Positions 17,872 through 26,417 of a DNA stretch of 64,000 nt are shown here, one piece after another. This stretch comes from JALYZC01 sp963725645. GTDB taxonomy: Bacteria > Actinomycetota > Thermoleophilia > Solirubrobacterales > Solirubrobacteraceae. The position numbers and the translations under genes are program-made. Every line of letters begins with the position of its first letter. Positions within the stretch are counted from its first letter, which is position 1. Where the stretch lies: NCBI GenBank assembly GCA_963725645.1, contig CAVRZD010000006.1:124001-188000 (forward strand). Direction: 5' to 3'. Below the pieces are notes generated by a model. The model had not been told where the DNA came from, searched no databases, and worked only from the letters and a program-made list of their open reading frames with translations.

Positions 17872-18198
17872 ATGACGGCCGGTCAGCTCCTGCGTGAGAC
17901 CCGTCGCCGCCACGGGGTCGACCAGCGTGCGCTGGCGCGTCGCGCCGGCACCAGCCAGGCGCAGATCAGCCGCATCGAGCGCGGGAAGATCTCCCCGAGC
18001 GTCGGTACGCTCGCCCACCTCCTGGCGGCGATGGGCGAGCGCCTCGGAATCGATTCGAAAGCGGGGCCGCGGGGCAACCGCTCGACCGCCGAGCTGCGCG
18101 AAGACTACGAGCGCTTGACCGCCGGCCAGCGCGTTGTCGAGGCCGGGAAGCTAAGCGAGGCGCTCACCACGATCGCGGCGAGAAAGCCGGCTAGGTGA
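17872..18198 (+). CDS. XRE-family helix-turn-helix regulator, paired with a nucleotidyltransferase
   Basis: A 108-residue protein with a compact N-terminal HTH (residues ~3-58): the sequence 'QRALARRAGTSQAQISRIER' is the classic helix 2-turn-helix 3. A ~45-residue charged helical tail follows. The stop overlaps the next gene's GTG by 4 bases (GTGA), so the two proteins are made together, as in toxin-antitoxin pairs. An AT-rich stretch directly upstream (about 17845-17870) contains the near-palindrome TGATATATTCA, a candidate autoregulatory operator. By analogy with HTH-nucleotidyltransferase modules it would be the antitoxin and repressor. That role is inference. Confidence 0.85.
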   Translation: MTAGQLLRETRRRHGVDQRALARRAGTSQAQISRIERGKISPSVGTLAHLLAAMGERLGIDSKAGPRGNRSTAELREDYERLTAGQRVVEAGKLSEALTTIAARKPAR

Positions 18199-18707
18199 GC
18201 GCGCCCGAAGCGCCGCTGCGCCCGCTCGATCTGCTCGGCGCGCTGCTGGAGCATGGCGTCGAGTTTGTGGTGATCGGCGGGTTCTCGCTCGCCGCGCACG
18301 GCGTGGTCCGCGGCACCAAGGACATCGACATCATCCCGGCGCCCGGCACCGAAAACCTCGCCCGGCTGGCCGGCGCGCTGAAGGAGCTCGAAGCGACGGT
18401 GATGCTGGCCGAGGACTTTGACCCGGACGAGCTCGGTATCGAGCCCGACGTCGACGGCCTCTCCCGCGGTGGCAACTGGGCCCTTCGCACCGCACTCGGG
18501 CGCCTCGACGTGATGCAGGACGTCGCAGGAGTGAAGAGCTACGACGAACTACACCGCGGGGCGGTTGCTCACGAGCTCCCGGGCCTCGACCGGGCGCCGC
18601 TGTTCGCCGGACTCGATGACCTGATCGCAATGAAGCTCGCCGCGGGCCGCGACCAAGACCGCTTGGACATCGCCGAGCTCGAGCGGGCGCGCGGCGCAGC
18701 GGAGTGA
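18195..18707 (+). CDS. Nucleotidyltransferase-fold protein (AbiEii/MNT-like), probable toxin or effector of the XRE pair
   Basis: A 170-residue protein with a minimal nucleotidyltransferase core: VVIGGFSLAAHG followed by GTKDIDII, matching the hG[GS]...DxD metal-binding pattern. A third acidic position is likely in GRLDVMQD. A helical C-terminus ('DDLIAMKLAAGRDQDRLDIAEL') matches the end of many DUF6036/AbiEii-like nucleotidyltransferases. Members of this fold in HTH pairs can modify tRNA or the partner protein; the target here is not known. It starts with GTG inside the stop of the XRE gene. Immediately downstream lies a tRNA 3' fragment, which suggests the pair arrived on a mobile element. 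Confidence 0.82.
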   Translation: MSAPEAPLRPLDLLGALLEHGVEFVVIGGFSLAAHGVVRGTKDIDIIPAPGTENLARLAGALKELEATVMLAEDFDPDELGIEPDVDGLSRGGNWALRTALGRLDVMQDVAGVKSYDELHRGAVAHELPGLDRAPLFAGLDDLIAMKLAAGRDQDRLDIAELERARGAAE

Positions 18708-18783
18708 CATTGACGGCATGTCGGCTGCCTACGACTGCGAGCGATGCCTGCCGTGCATCGTAGGGCTGATGAGATCAGAGGCA

Positions 18784-18819
18784 ATGAAAGGGTCCCCGGT
18801 TCGAGTCCGGGCGTCGGTT
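18784..18819 (+). pseudogene. 3' half of a tRNA-Thr-like gene, candidate attachment-site scar
   Basis: From the anticodon 3' strand onward the order is canonical: TGAAA, five-base variable loop GGGTC, T-stem CCCGG, loop TTCGAGT, T-stem CCGGG, acceptor CGTCGGT. No D-arm or 5' acceptor lies within 90 bases upstream, so it is not a full tRNA. Integrases commonly duplicate exactly this part of a tRNA. The acceptor strand pairs with the 5' acceptor at 34915 (six Watson-Crick pairs and one G-U). Confidence 0.55.
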
Positions 18820-18945
18820 TCAACGGGCATGAACTAGTGGGCGTGTCGCCTCGTGTCCGTTGCGCGGCGGCATCCCGCTTGCCCAGCTGCTCACAACCCG
18901 CGAGCAGGACGCGGGTTCCGACCGGTCGACTTGGGGCGAGAGGGC

Positions 18946-20535
18946 TCAGCCGGTGAGCGACTCGAAGTAGCGCTCAACTGCTTCCGACTCGGTGCCGTCG
19001 TGGCGCAGGCCGACGTAGCGGTCGGGCCGGATCGCGAGCACCGTCACGCCATCGATCCCGAGTCGCTCGGCGACCTCCTCCTCGATCCGGCCGAGCGGGT
19101 CCCCATCGGGCCGCGTGCTGAATCCGAAGACAGCCTCGACCGTCGACGAACCGCCATGTGTGGCCTCGAGCCCCTCGACCAGCTCGGCGACCGCGCCGGG
19201 ATCCGCAGCGGGGCCGCCGACGACCATCACGGTGTGCCCTGGGCGATGGGCAAGCTGATACAGGGGAGCTGACCCGGTCGCCGGATGGTCGACCGGCGCG
19301 GTGTCGGGCAGAAGTCTCCCCGCGGCGAGTCCCTCCGACGACTCGCCGCTGACGATCGGTGAGCCTGCGTAGGAGCGATCGAGCTCTGCCGCGGCGGCCG
19401 CCTCGTGATGGGAGGTCTCTGGATCGCCGAACATCAGCCGCACGCCGGCGTCGCGCTCCGCTCGTGCCGCCGCGTCGGTGAGCGCCTGACCCGCCTCGGC
19501 ATCGACCCCTGAGGCGACGATCCGCTCGGCGACCGGGCGGCGTTCCGTCTCATAGGTGTCGAGCAGGCTCTCGCCCGCCGCTCCGCGACAGACCAGCGCC
19601 AGCTTCCAGCCAAGGTTGAAAGCGTCCTGAAGGCCCGTGTTCATCCCGTGCCCCTCGGCGGGCGAGCAGACATGGGCGGCATCCCCGGCCAACAACACGC
19701 GGCCCGACCGGTAGGTCCGCGCCACACGGGCGTGGCAGCGAAAACGGGTCGGGTTCTCGATCTCCGTGAACTCGGCGTCGGGCACGTAACGGTGGAGCAC
19801 CTTGCTCGCCTCGGCGACCAGATCATCCTCGTCGGCCGTCGGGCGCATGTAGACACGCCAGCGCCGACCCGGCAGCGGCGTCAGGATCACCGTGGGCGTC
19901 TCCAGGAAGGCCGCGGCAACGTCGAACTCCCGGTCCCAGCCCGCGATGGTGGCGTCGAACACCGCCCAGGGTGCCTCGACGTCGCTGCCGGGGAACTCGA
20001 TCCCACTCTGCTCGCGAACGACGCTGTGGAGCCCGTCGCAGCCGACCAGCCACTCGGCCTCGACCTCGAAGCTCGCACCGTCGCGCTGGAGGTTGGCGGT
20101 GACACCCTCCGCACGCTGGACGAATCCGGCCAGCCGCGTGGAGCGCGTGACGGACCCGGCGACGGACTCGAGGTAGCCGGTCAGCAGTCGCTCGGTGACC
20201 TCCTCCGAGAGACCGAGGTCGAAGCCGTAGCGGCTGTCGGCGAGCTCGAGATCGAGCTCGCCGAGTACCTCGCCGTCGGACTGAAACCGCGCCGCCCTCG
20301 TCCTCACGCCCGCGTCGAGGAACTGCTTGGCGAGGCCGAGCGCCTCGAAGATCTCCATCGAGCGCGGATGGATCACCGTGGCACGGTCCCACCCCCGCGG
20401 GGAATCGAGCTCGTCGATGAGCAGGCAGTCGACGCCGCGGCGCTGCAACTCGGCCGCCAGCAGCAGGCCGGTCGGCCCGGCTCCGCTGATCAGCACCTGC
20501 GTCTTGGTGTCTTTGCCGTTTGCGGCGTGATCCAT
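18946..20535 (-). CDS. FAD-dependent aromatic monooxygenase (class A, PHBH/PheA type)
   Basis: A 529-residue flavoprotein hydroxylase that would add oxygen to an aromatic or polyketide-like substrate using NAD(P)H and O2. The FAD dinucleotide fold is GAGPTGLLLAAEL near residue 18, the second FAD/NADPH motif is GCDGLHS, and the ribityl-binding motif is 'GRVLLAGDAAHVCSPAEGHG'. The C-terminal ~130 residues form a thioredoxin-like tail ('GHTVMVVGGPAADPG' and 'VLAIRPDRYVGLRH') typical of the MhpA/PgaE/RdmE-like subgroup. No aromatic pathway genes flank it, so the substrate is unknown. ATG start. It lies between the tRNA fragment and the DUF433 operator in an accessory region. Confidence 0.92.
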   Translation of the reverse strand: MDHAANGKDTKTQVLISGAGPTGLLLAAELQRRGVDCLLIDELDSPRGWDRATVIHPRSMEIFEALGLAKQFLDAGVRTRAARFQSDGEVLGELDLELADSRYGFDLGLSEEVTERLLTGYLESVAGSVTRSTRLAGFVQRAEGVTANLQRDGASFEVEAEWLVGCDGLHSVVREQSGIEFPGSDVEAPWAVFDATIAGWDREFDVAAAFLETPTVILTPLPGRRWRVYMRPTADEDDLVAEASKVLHRYVPDAEFTEIENPTRFRCHARVARTYRSGRVLLAGDAAHVCSPAEGHGMNTGLQDAFNLGWKLALVCRGAAGESLLDTYETERRPVAERIVASGVDAEAGQALTDAAARAERDAGVRLMFGDPETSHHEAAAAAELDRSYAGSPIVSGESSEGLAAGRLLPDTAPVDHPATGSAPLYQLAHRPGHTVMVVGGPAADPGAVAELVEGLEATHGGSSTVEAVFGFSTRPDGDPLGRIEEEVAERLGIDGVTVLAIRPDRYVGLRHDGTESEAVERYFESLTG

Positions 20536-20673
20536 CGCACGCTCTCACTGCGCCCGCCGGTCGTGAGGGCGGATCCTAACGCTCGACTTCGACCATCGAC
20601 TGCCAGGCCGACCCCTTCATCGGCACTTCGTTCGGCAGTCGGCCTCGCGCGATCAGCTCTTGGGCGGCTCTTG

Positions 20674-20700
20674 GTAGCACGCTGCACTACAGTGCGCTAC
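20674..20700 (+). promoter_or_regulatory. Inverted repeat upstream of the DUF433/DUF5615 pair, probable operator
   Basis: The core GCACT-AC-AGTGC is a perfect 5-bp inverted repeat with a 2-base spacer. An outer GTAGC...GCTAC pair flanks it asymmetrically. It ends 10 bases before the antitoxin ATG, the usual place for toxin-antitoxin autoregulation. Binding by the antitoxin is inferred. Confidence 0.55.
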
Positions 20701-20709
20701 CATGCATCT

Positions 20710-21123
20710 ATGACCAAGCCGTTCAGCCTTCGCCTTCATGAAATGACCCTCCAGCGCCTCGCTAGGCGCTCTGATCGCGCGCATCTGCCGCCGCGCAGTC
20801 TCGCTCAGCGCTACGTCGAGGAAGGGCTGCGCCAGGACGAGCATCCCCTGGTCCGTTTCGTCGACGGCCCGGCGGGCCGGCGCGCGGCGTTGCTGGGAAC
20901 GGGCCTCGACGTGTGGGAGGTCATCGACACGGTGCGCGACAACGACGGTGATGTCGCTGAGGCGTCCGCCTACCTGCACATCCCCAGCCACGTTGTCGAC
21001 GCTGCCGTCACCTACTACGGGGCCTTCCCCGGCGAAATAGACGCATGGATCGAGGCCAACGAGCAGGAGGCAACGGACGCTCGTGAGGCGTGGCTCGCGG
21101 GCCGCCGGGCGCTCTCCAAGTGA
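20710..21123 (+). CDS. DUF433-type antitoxin
   Basis: A 137-residue protein. The N-terminus (FSLRLHEMTLQRLARRSDR) looks like a short ribbon-helix-helix-type DNA-binding region, and the C-terminal part ('VWEVIDTVRDNDGDVAEASA' then a helical end) matches the DUF433 winged-helix domain common in VapB-like antitoxins. It would neutralise the DUF5615 toxin encoded next and repress its own promoter. ATG is chosen because it opens the conserved region; upstream frames run opposite the monooxygenase gene. Its stop overlaps the toxin GTG by 4 bases. Confidence 0.85.
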   Translation: MTKPFSLRLHEMTLQRLARRSDRAHLPPRSLAQRYVEEGLRQDEHPLVRFVDGPAGRRAALLGTGLDVWEVIDTVRDNDGDVAEASAYLHIPSHVVDAAVTYYGAFPGEIDAWIEANEQEATDAREAWLAGRRALSK

Positions 21124-21479
21124 AGCTTCTGCTCGACGAGCACCTTTCCCCCGACATAGCCGAGGGCCTCAGGGATCGGGGCCACGATGTCGTCGCAGTC
21201 AAAGAACGCGACGAGTGGATCCAGCTCTCTGACGATGAGGTAATTGCGGTCGCGGTCAGCGAGCGCCGCGCGGTTGTGACAAACAACTTGCGTGATTATC
21301 GGCCGCGCGCGGCAGAGCTGATCATCGCCGGCGGTGGCCACTACGGGATGGTCTACGTGCCCGCTAACTTCCGTCGGACTCGCCAGGACGTTGGCCGGAT
21401 CATTGCCGCACTTGAAGAGATCCTCAACAACTCTCCGGCTGACGACGCACTACGCAACGGCGAGGCATGGCTCGGATGA
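21120..21479 (+). CDS. DUF5615 PIN-like toxin
   Basis: A 119-residue PIN-like (Mut7-C fold) nuclease. The start KLLLDEHLSPDIAEGLRDRG carries the first acidic residue pair, 'QLSDDEVIAVAVSERRAVVT' and NNLRDYRP supply the remaining acidic site. This matches DUF5615, which is normally encoded after a DUF433 protein. It probably cleaves RNA when freed from its antitoxin; the RNA target is unknown. GTG start inside the antitoxin stop (GTGA overlap) implies coupled translation. Confidence 0.87.
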   Translation: MKLLLDEHLSPDIAEGLRDRGHDVVAVKERDEWIQLSDDEVIAVAVSERRAVVTNNLRDYRPRAAELIIAGGGHYGMVYVPANFRRTRQDVGRIIAALEEILNNSPADDALRNGEAWLG

Positions 21480-22013
21480 GACATCGCGTGGCTGAGGCTC
21501 GCGATCAGTCCCCGCCGACATTCCCTGACGCTAGCCCATCCACCGTTCCGTCGTCCGGTGCCGGAGACTCACGCGCTCAAGATCGTTGCATCACTTCAAG
21601 GTGACCGCGGAATCGGCCATGACCTTGCAACCCCTTCACTGGCACTGCAACAGTCGAAGGTCAGCTGCAGGTGCAATGGGGGCCGATCGCACACCTAGGG
21701 GCACCGGGATCTGGTCTGCCATCAACCTGCCGTAGGCCACGTTGACGTCGCCTGTCGTCGCGTACCTGGTCTCGGGAGCCAGGCAGCCCGCCCTACCTAC
21801 CCGCCAACCCTACCGCCGCGTTGCCGCCACACCACGGACAGCTAAGTCCACCGGGTCCACCTGGCGGTTACACGCAGCGCCACCGGTATCGGACCGGACG
21901 TCCCGTCGGTCGGCAACTGAACTGGACCATCCGGCTTGAGCAATGCGGCTCAGGTGCCTCGGCACTCGTGCGACATCGCGGAGGCAGCGTGACCACCGGC
22001 TGCGCGGGCGTAC
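21480..22013. other. Intergenic region without a recognisable gene
   Basis: About 530 bases with weaker codon bias and lower GC than the neighbours. Open frames here are short and give low-complexity translations. No tRNA, hairpin terminator or transposase fragment was seen. It may be decayed sequence. Confidence 0.4.
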
Positions 22014-22283
22014 CTACTTGCTCTCCGTACAGAAGCGATGGTTGTCAACCTTCACTTCAACCTGCGGCTTGCTACCGATCTGCACGCAGGCGATCGCGTT
22101 CGGTTTGCTCTGATCGCTGACGAGCTTCTGGGTCGCGCTGGCCGAGCTGCAGCTGACAACGTGCTTCTGAGCATCGATACAGTCGCCCACCTTTGGCGAG
22201 CTGCCTCCGCAGGCGCCGATGGCGAGCGCCACCACCGCCACGTTGATCAACATCACTGTGGGTCGGTATCGGGAAACCCGCAT
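22014..22283 (-). CDS. Small LppU/SCO3897-like lipoprotein
   Basis: An 89-residue predicted lipoprotein. A basic N-terminus and hydrophobic segment (VMLINVAVVALAIGAC) end in a lipobox with the modified Cys. The mature part has KVGDCID, VVSCSSASA, a later Cys and HRFCTES, a spacing of four Cys also seen in actinobacterial LppU/SCO3897-like proteins ('VGDC...V.CSS'). The function is unknown; it would sit on the outer face of the membrane. The ATG at 22283 has a GGGAGG site about 6 bases upstream and is preferred over a longer frame starting at 22358. Confidence 0.75.
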   Translation of the reverse strand: MRVSRYRPTVMLINVAVVALAIGACGGSSPKVGDCIDAQKHVVSCSSASATQKLVSDQSKPNAIACVQIGSKPQVEVKVDNHRFCTESK

Positions 22284-22571
22284 CGGAACCTCCCATCGTC
22301 GTTGCTCTAGCCCGCGGGTGTCAGCGGCACCCATCTGCACGCTCGATCCGACCGTCACGGTAGCGGCCGATCGTGCGAGTTGCAGGGTGCGATCTGTGCT
22401 TCGACGCGGACAGGAGAAGCACTTTCCGGGTCTTGTTCGTCTTCGCCTAGCGAATCCGCACCCGGGCGATGACGTTCGCCGGGCGGGGCGGTCTCATCTT
22501 GTGATCCCATAGCTACTAACTACGCCGATTCGGGTCGGTCGAACCGTTGAGCCCGGGGGGGAGGAGATGAG

Positions 22572-23309
22572 ATGCCCGAGCACAAGATCGGAACCTCTGA
22601 GGAGTGGCAGGCTGCTCGCGACGAGCTTTCCCAGCTCGAGGCTGAGCAGGCCGACCGCAACGAGGAGATCAAGCGCAGGCGGCGCGAGCTTCCGTGGGTC
22701 CCGGTGGAGAAGGAATATGAGTTCGAGACCGAGGGCGGGAAGAAGACGCTCGCCGAGCTGTTCGACGGTCGCTCGCAGCTGCTCGCCTACAACATCATGT
22801 TCGGGCCCGACTACGAGAACGGTGCCTGCCCCGGGTGCACGAACCTCGCCGACGGGTTCGAGGGAACACTGCTTCACCTGAGCAAGCGCGACCTGACCGT
22901 GATCTGCCTCTCGCGAGCGCCGATCGATCGGCTTGTCGCCTACAAGGAGCGGATGGGCTGGCAGTTCCCGTACGTGTCGACCTACGGAACCGATTTCCCG
23001 TTCGACTTCGGGCTTGCGCTCACCGAGGACCAGGCCGAGCAGATCCCCGAGGTCAAGGAGATGGTCGACCACCCGCCGGCATGGCTGCAGTTCTGGTCGA
23101 AGCAGGTCGGTGCCGAGCTCAAGGACGGGCTGCGCGAGGCGCCCGGCTACATCGCGTTCGCCCGCGAGAACGGCACCGTCTACCACACGTACACGGTCAC
23201 GGCACCGGACCCGTTCGTCGCCCCGTATTTCAACTCTCTGCTCGACCGGACGCCGAGGCCCCAACCAGACGAGCCGCTCAACTACCGCAAGGACGAGTAC
23301 CCGGATTGA
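22572..23309 (+). CDS. DUF899 family thioredoxin-like protein
   Basis: A 245-residue cytosolic protein of the DUF899 family. It has 'RRRRELPWVPVEKEYEFET', the pseudo-active-site ACPGCTNLADGF (a CxxC in thioredoxin-like position) and 'LDRTPRPQPDEPLNYRKDEYP' near the end. The family is often called a dithiol-disulfide isomerase but its activity is not proven. ATG start with a strong GGGGAGGAG site. It converges with the MFS gene with 3 bases between stops. No obvious partner. Confidence 0.9.
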   Translation: MPEHKIGTSEEWQAARDELSQLEAEQADRNEEIKRRRRELPWVPVEKEYEFETEGGKKTLAELFDGRSQLLAYNIMFGPDYENGACPGCTNLADGFEGTLLHLSKRDLTVICLSRAPIDRLVAYKERMGWQFPYVSTYGTDFPFDFGLALTEDQAEQIPEVKEMVDHPPAWLQFWSKQVGAELKDGLREAPGYIAFARENGTVYHTYTVTAPDPFVAPYFNSLLDRTPRPQPDEPLNYRKDEYPD

Positions 23310-23312
23310 GGC

Positions 23313-24506
23313 TCAGCCCGCGCCCATCTCGAGTGCTGCCTTTGAGGGCCGGAGCGCGGCGCGTTCGGCGAGTAGGGCGCCTATGTGGGGAGCGGCCCCC
23401 AGCGCGAACAAGCCAGCGAGAGTGAGGCTGAGAACGGGATAGCCGCCGGCCGCCAGGGCCGCGCCGCCGGCGCTCGCTCCCAGGAGGTAGCCGAGCTGAG
23501 CCGTCGAGGCTCTCAGGCCCATTACGGCGAGCCTCCGTTCGGGGGTCACGAAGAGCGCGAACGTGGTGCCCGCGACCGTGCGGGTGCAGGCGACAAGCAC
23601 CAGGAAGGTGAAGATCGCCGTGCTCACGCCGAGTCCCGGTCGCACGATGCCGAAGACGGCCGTGATCGCTGCCGCGGTGACCCCCAGGACGACCAGCAGC
23701 CCGCGCGCGGAGCCGGCCAGCCAGCGGCGGGCCAGAAAGTTGCCGGGGAAGGCGGCGATCGCCGCCGCACCCAGCACCAGGCCAACCGTGCCGGGGGCCG
23801 TGTCGTAGGACTCGACCAGGAGCGAGCCTGCGTACACGAGCGTCCCACCCCAGCCTGCGTAGCTGAGCAGCTCCCCGACCGTCCAGCCGACGAGCTTCGC
23901 GTCCCAGCGGAGCGAGTAGGCGCGCCCTGTGGACGCGCTGGCCCGCTGATCGCGAGGCCGGGAGCCGACCGCCGCGAGCCCAGCCACTGCGGCCGCGAGC
24001 GGGACCCCCAGCCAGGCGTAGCGCCAGCCGAGATCCGCAGACACCCCGATGAGTGGCATGCCGGCGACCCAGGACGTCGGCTGCCCGAGCGAGGCCCACG
24101 CCAGCGTCCCGGCCCGGCGCTCCGAAGGCGCCCAGGCGGCCGCGGCGGCGAGGCCACCCGAGATCAGCAGCCCCGTGGCCGCGCCGACCGCCACCTGGGC
24201 CGTGGCGAGCGCGATCAGGCTGGGAGCGGCCGCGCTGGCCGCGGAGCCGAGGGCGAGGAGCCCATTCCCGGCCAGCAGCAGCCTCCGAAGTCCGACTCGC
24301 CGGCCGACGAGCACGACCGCGACCGCGGCGACGGCGCCGGAGAGCCCGGCCAGCGTTCGCAGCTGGCCGGCGGCGGCCGTCGAGACGCCGAAGTCGCGTG
24401 CCACGCTCGGCAGAATCGGGCTCAGCGTCAGCAGGCCCGCTTGTGCCGCGAACAGGCAGACGAATCCAACATTGCCTGGCGATGCCGACCAGCGCGTCGA
24501 GTCCAT
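23313..24506 (-). CDS. Major facilitator superfamily transporter
   Basis: A 397-residue integral membrane protein with about 12 hydrophobic segments and the MFS loop 'LVGRRVGLRRLLLAGN' after helix 2 (motif A region). It resembles the AraJ/PbuE-like drug or metabolite efflux group. The substrate is unknown. I chose the ATG at 24506 because a GGAGG lies 6 bases before it; the frame extends to 24575 but the extra residues are highly basic and lack a better ribosome site. Its gene is 98 bases from the end of the LuxR-type regulator gene upstream, in the same direction, so it may be controlled by it. Confidence 0.9.
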   Translation of the reverse strand: MDSTRWSASPGNVGFVCLFAAQAGLLTLSPILPSVARDFGVSTAAAGQLRTLAGLSGAVAAVAVVLVGRRVGLRRLLLAGNGLLALGSAASAAAPSLIALATAQVAVGAATGLLISGGLAAAAAWAPSERRAGTLAWASLGQPTSWVAGMPLIGVSADLGWRYAWLGVPLAAAVAGLAAVGSRPRDQRASASTGRAYSLRWDAKLVGWTVGELLSYAGWGGTLVYAGSLLVESYDTAPGTVGLVLGAAAIAAFPGNFLARRWLAGSARGLLVVLGVTAAAITAVFGIVRPGLGVSTAIFTFLVLVACTRTVAGTTFALFVTPERRLAVMGLRASTAQLGYLLGASAGGAALAAGGYPVLSLTLAGLFALGAAPHIGALLAERAALRPSKAALEMGAG

Positions 24507-24604
24507 CCGAGCCTCCTTCATGAGCATGGCCCGAAAGTTAGGCCGGGCACGCCGCCTCGGCATCGGCGCCACCACCCAACTTGCGGGCTACGTGGTGGCG
24601 GGAT

Positions 24605-25657
24605 TCACGTACGCGAGAAGCGGGCGGCCGCCGCCGCGCGAGCTGCCTTCCCCGAGACCCGGAGCTTCGCGTAGATGTTCGAAAGGTGGCGCTCGACGGT
24701 ACGGACGCTGAGCACCAGCCGCTCGGCGATCTCCTCATTGCTGAGTCCGTCCGCCACCAGCTCGAGCACCTCCCGCTCGCGCTCACTCAGCCCCTCGAGC
24801 TCGGTCGCCGGCTGCGGTTCGTCCGTGCCCAGGAACGCACGCACCTCGGAAAGGAACTTGGCCCAGGCCGGCTCGCTCTCTTGGAGAATGTGGTTCGCGC
24901 TCTCGAGCGTCACCAGCCGCGCGTTCGGGATCAGCGAGGCGAGCCGTCGCCCCTCCTCGAAGGGGACGCTGCCGTCGTCGCGCGCGTGCAGGACCAGCGT
25001 CGGCGTCGAGACCCTGCGCGCTACATCGGAGACATCGAGCTGCGCCCGCGCGTTCACAAGCCTCGCCGCGTTCTCACCTGTGGTGGTCTCACGCTGGAGG
25101 TCCTCCCACCAGCGCAGCTGGTCCTGGCTCGCCCCTGGCGCCCACATCGACATGAAGAGGCGACGCAGCGCCGGAACGTCCTGGCCCCAGCCGAGCCGAA
25201 TCAGCGAGATCACCGCCTCGGACTGCTGGCGCTGAAGCTCGTCCCGCCGGAGGCGCCCACGCGCATAGCCGCCGTAGATGACCAGGTGGCTGAGCCGCTC
25301 CGGGTGCCGCGTCGCGTAGGTCACGGCCGCCGTCGCCCCGCCGGAGATTGATAGGAGTGCGAAGCGGTCGGGCGCGGCGGCATCGATGACGGCCTCGAGG
25401 TCGCCGACGAAGGTCTCGAGCGTCGGGGTAGCGGGCAGGTCGCGCTGGGACAGGCCGCAGCCCCGGTCGTCGTAGCGGATCATCGTGTTCGTGGCCCCGA
25501 GGTCGCGCAGCCAATGCCGCCAGATCGGGCTCTCCCAGTCGTACTCGAGGTGCGTCAGCCAGTTGCCCGCCTTCACGAGCGCAGGGCCGGACCCGTGCGT
25601 GGCATATGCGAGCCGCGCGCCATCGGGCGCGCTGCAGAAGCGGATCTCCTGCTTCAC
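24605..25657 (-). CDS. Alpha/beta hydrolase-LuxR fusion transcription regulator
   Basis: A 350-residue fusion. Residues ~1-270 are an alpha/beta hydrolase ('YDDRGCGLSQRDLP', nucleophile elbow in SISGGAT, catalytic Asp in LHARDDGSVPFEEG, His in LESANHILQESEP). The last ~65 residues are a LuxR/NarL HTH ('GLSEREREVLELVADGLSNE', RTVERHLSNIYAKL). In this family the hydrolase fold is thought to sense a ligand, and may or may not be catalytic. The elbow reads SISGG rather than GxSxG, which favours a sensory role. GTG is the first in-frame start before the conserved 'QEIRFCSAPDG'. It may regulate the MFS gene that follows. Confidence 0.88.
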   Translation of the reverse strand: MKQEIRFCSAPDGARLAYATHGSGPALVKAGNWLTHLEYDWESPIWRHWLRDLGATNTMIRYDDRGCGLSQRDLPATPTLETFVGDLEAVIDAAAPDRFALLSISGGATAAVTYATRHPERLSHLVIYGGYARGRLRRDELQRQQSEAVISLIRLGWGQDVPALRRLFMSMWAPGASQDQLRWWEDLQRETTTGENAARLVNARAQLDVSDVARRVSTPTLVLHARDDGSVPFEEGRRLASLIPNARLVTLESANHILQESEPAWAKFLSEVRAFLGTDEPQPATELEGLSEREREVLELVADGLSNEEIAERLVLSVRTVERHLSNIYAKLRVSGKAARAAAAARFSRT

Positions 25658-25754
25658 CTGCGTGCCATGGTAGGCCCACAGCCTGCGGGACTGGCCTGAC
25701 GTTGCGTCGCGCCTCTGAAGGCCGTGCGGCGGGACCGTGGGCGAGGGGCTGGCG

Positions 25755-26417
25755 CTAGCCGGCGTCCGGGGTGCGCGCGGCGCGCTCGAGGCGGTCGCGG
25801 ATCGCGCGGCGAGCCAGGTCGAACGCCTTGCGATCCCCGTAGAGCACGAACACCGTGTTGGCGTGGGCGAGCATCGCGTTGAGCTCGAAGGTGAGCTGAT
25901 CGATGCCGACGTGGGGGTCGAGTTCGCCCCTGCCCTGGGCCGCGAGTAGGCCTGAGGCAACGAGCTCCGCCCAGTTGGACTGGACGGCGGCGATGCGGTC
26001 GCGTACCGGACCCGGCCGCGTGTCGAGCTCGGCCCCAACGGAGGCGAAGAAGCAGCCACCGGGGAACACGCCGCGCTCGACGTGCGAGAGGAAGCGCTCG
26101 CAGAGCGCCTCCACGCGGGAAAGGCCATCGCCGGCCTCGAGGGCGGGGTTGACGACGTCGGAGTCGAAGATCTCCTGGGCGGCGGCGATGGTCGCGAGCT
26201 GAAGCTCCTCCTTCGAACCGAAGTGGGCGTAGAGGCCGCTCTTGCTCATGCCGATGGCCTTGGCGAGGCCGCCGATCGACAGCCCGTCGATGCCCTCCAC
26301 GGTTGCAAGGCGGGCGGCCGCGTCGAGGATGGCGCGCCTACTGCGCTGGCCATCGGAGCGTTTCCGGCGCTCACCCGACGTCTCGACTTGGGGTGTGGTC
26401 GACGTCACAGTTGACAA
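25755..26417 (-). CDS. TetR-family repressor of the divergent MMPL gene
   Basis: A 220-residue regulator. The HTH is in residues ~30-75: 'LSIGGLAKAIGMSKSGLYAH' then FGSKEELQLAT. The C-terminal ligand domain has 'CERFLSHVERGVFPGGCFFA' of the TetR_C subgroup. The frame opens at a TTG (26417), with a GTG three codons later; either could be used. It is divergent from the MMPL transporter, and two near-identical palindromes lie between them, so it very likely represses that gene and itself. The inducing ligand is unknown. Confidence 0.9.
   Translation of the reverse strand: MSTVTSTTPQVETSGERRKRSDGQRSRRAILDAAARLATVEGIDGLSIGGLAKAIGMSKSGLYAHFGSKEELQLATIAAAQEIFDSDVVNPALEAGDGLSRVEALCERFLSHVERGVFPGGCFFASVGAELDTRPGPVRDRIAAVQSNWAELVASGLLAAQGRGELDPHVGIDQLTFELNAMLAHANTVFVLYGDRKAFDLARRAIRDRLERAARTPDAG

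Noticed and set aside
18735..18820. A complete tRNA gene
   Set aside because: The T-arm and 3' acceptor are good, but no D-arm, anticodon stem or matching 5' acceptor exists within 90 bases upstream. Reported as a fragment.
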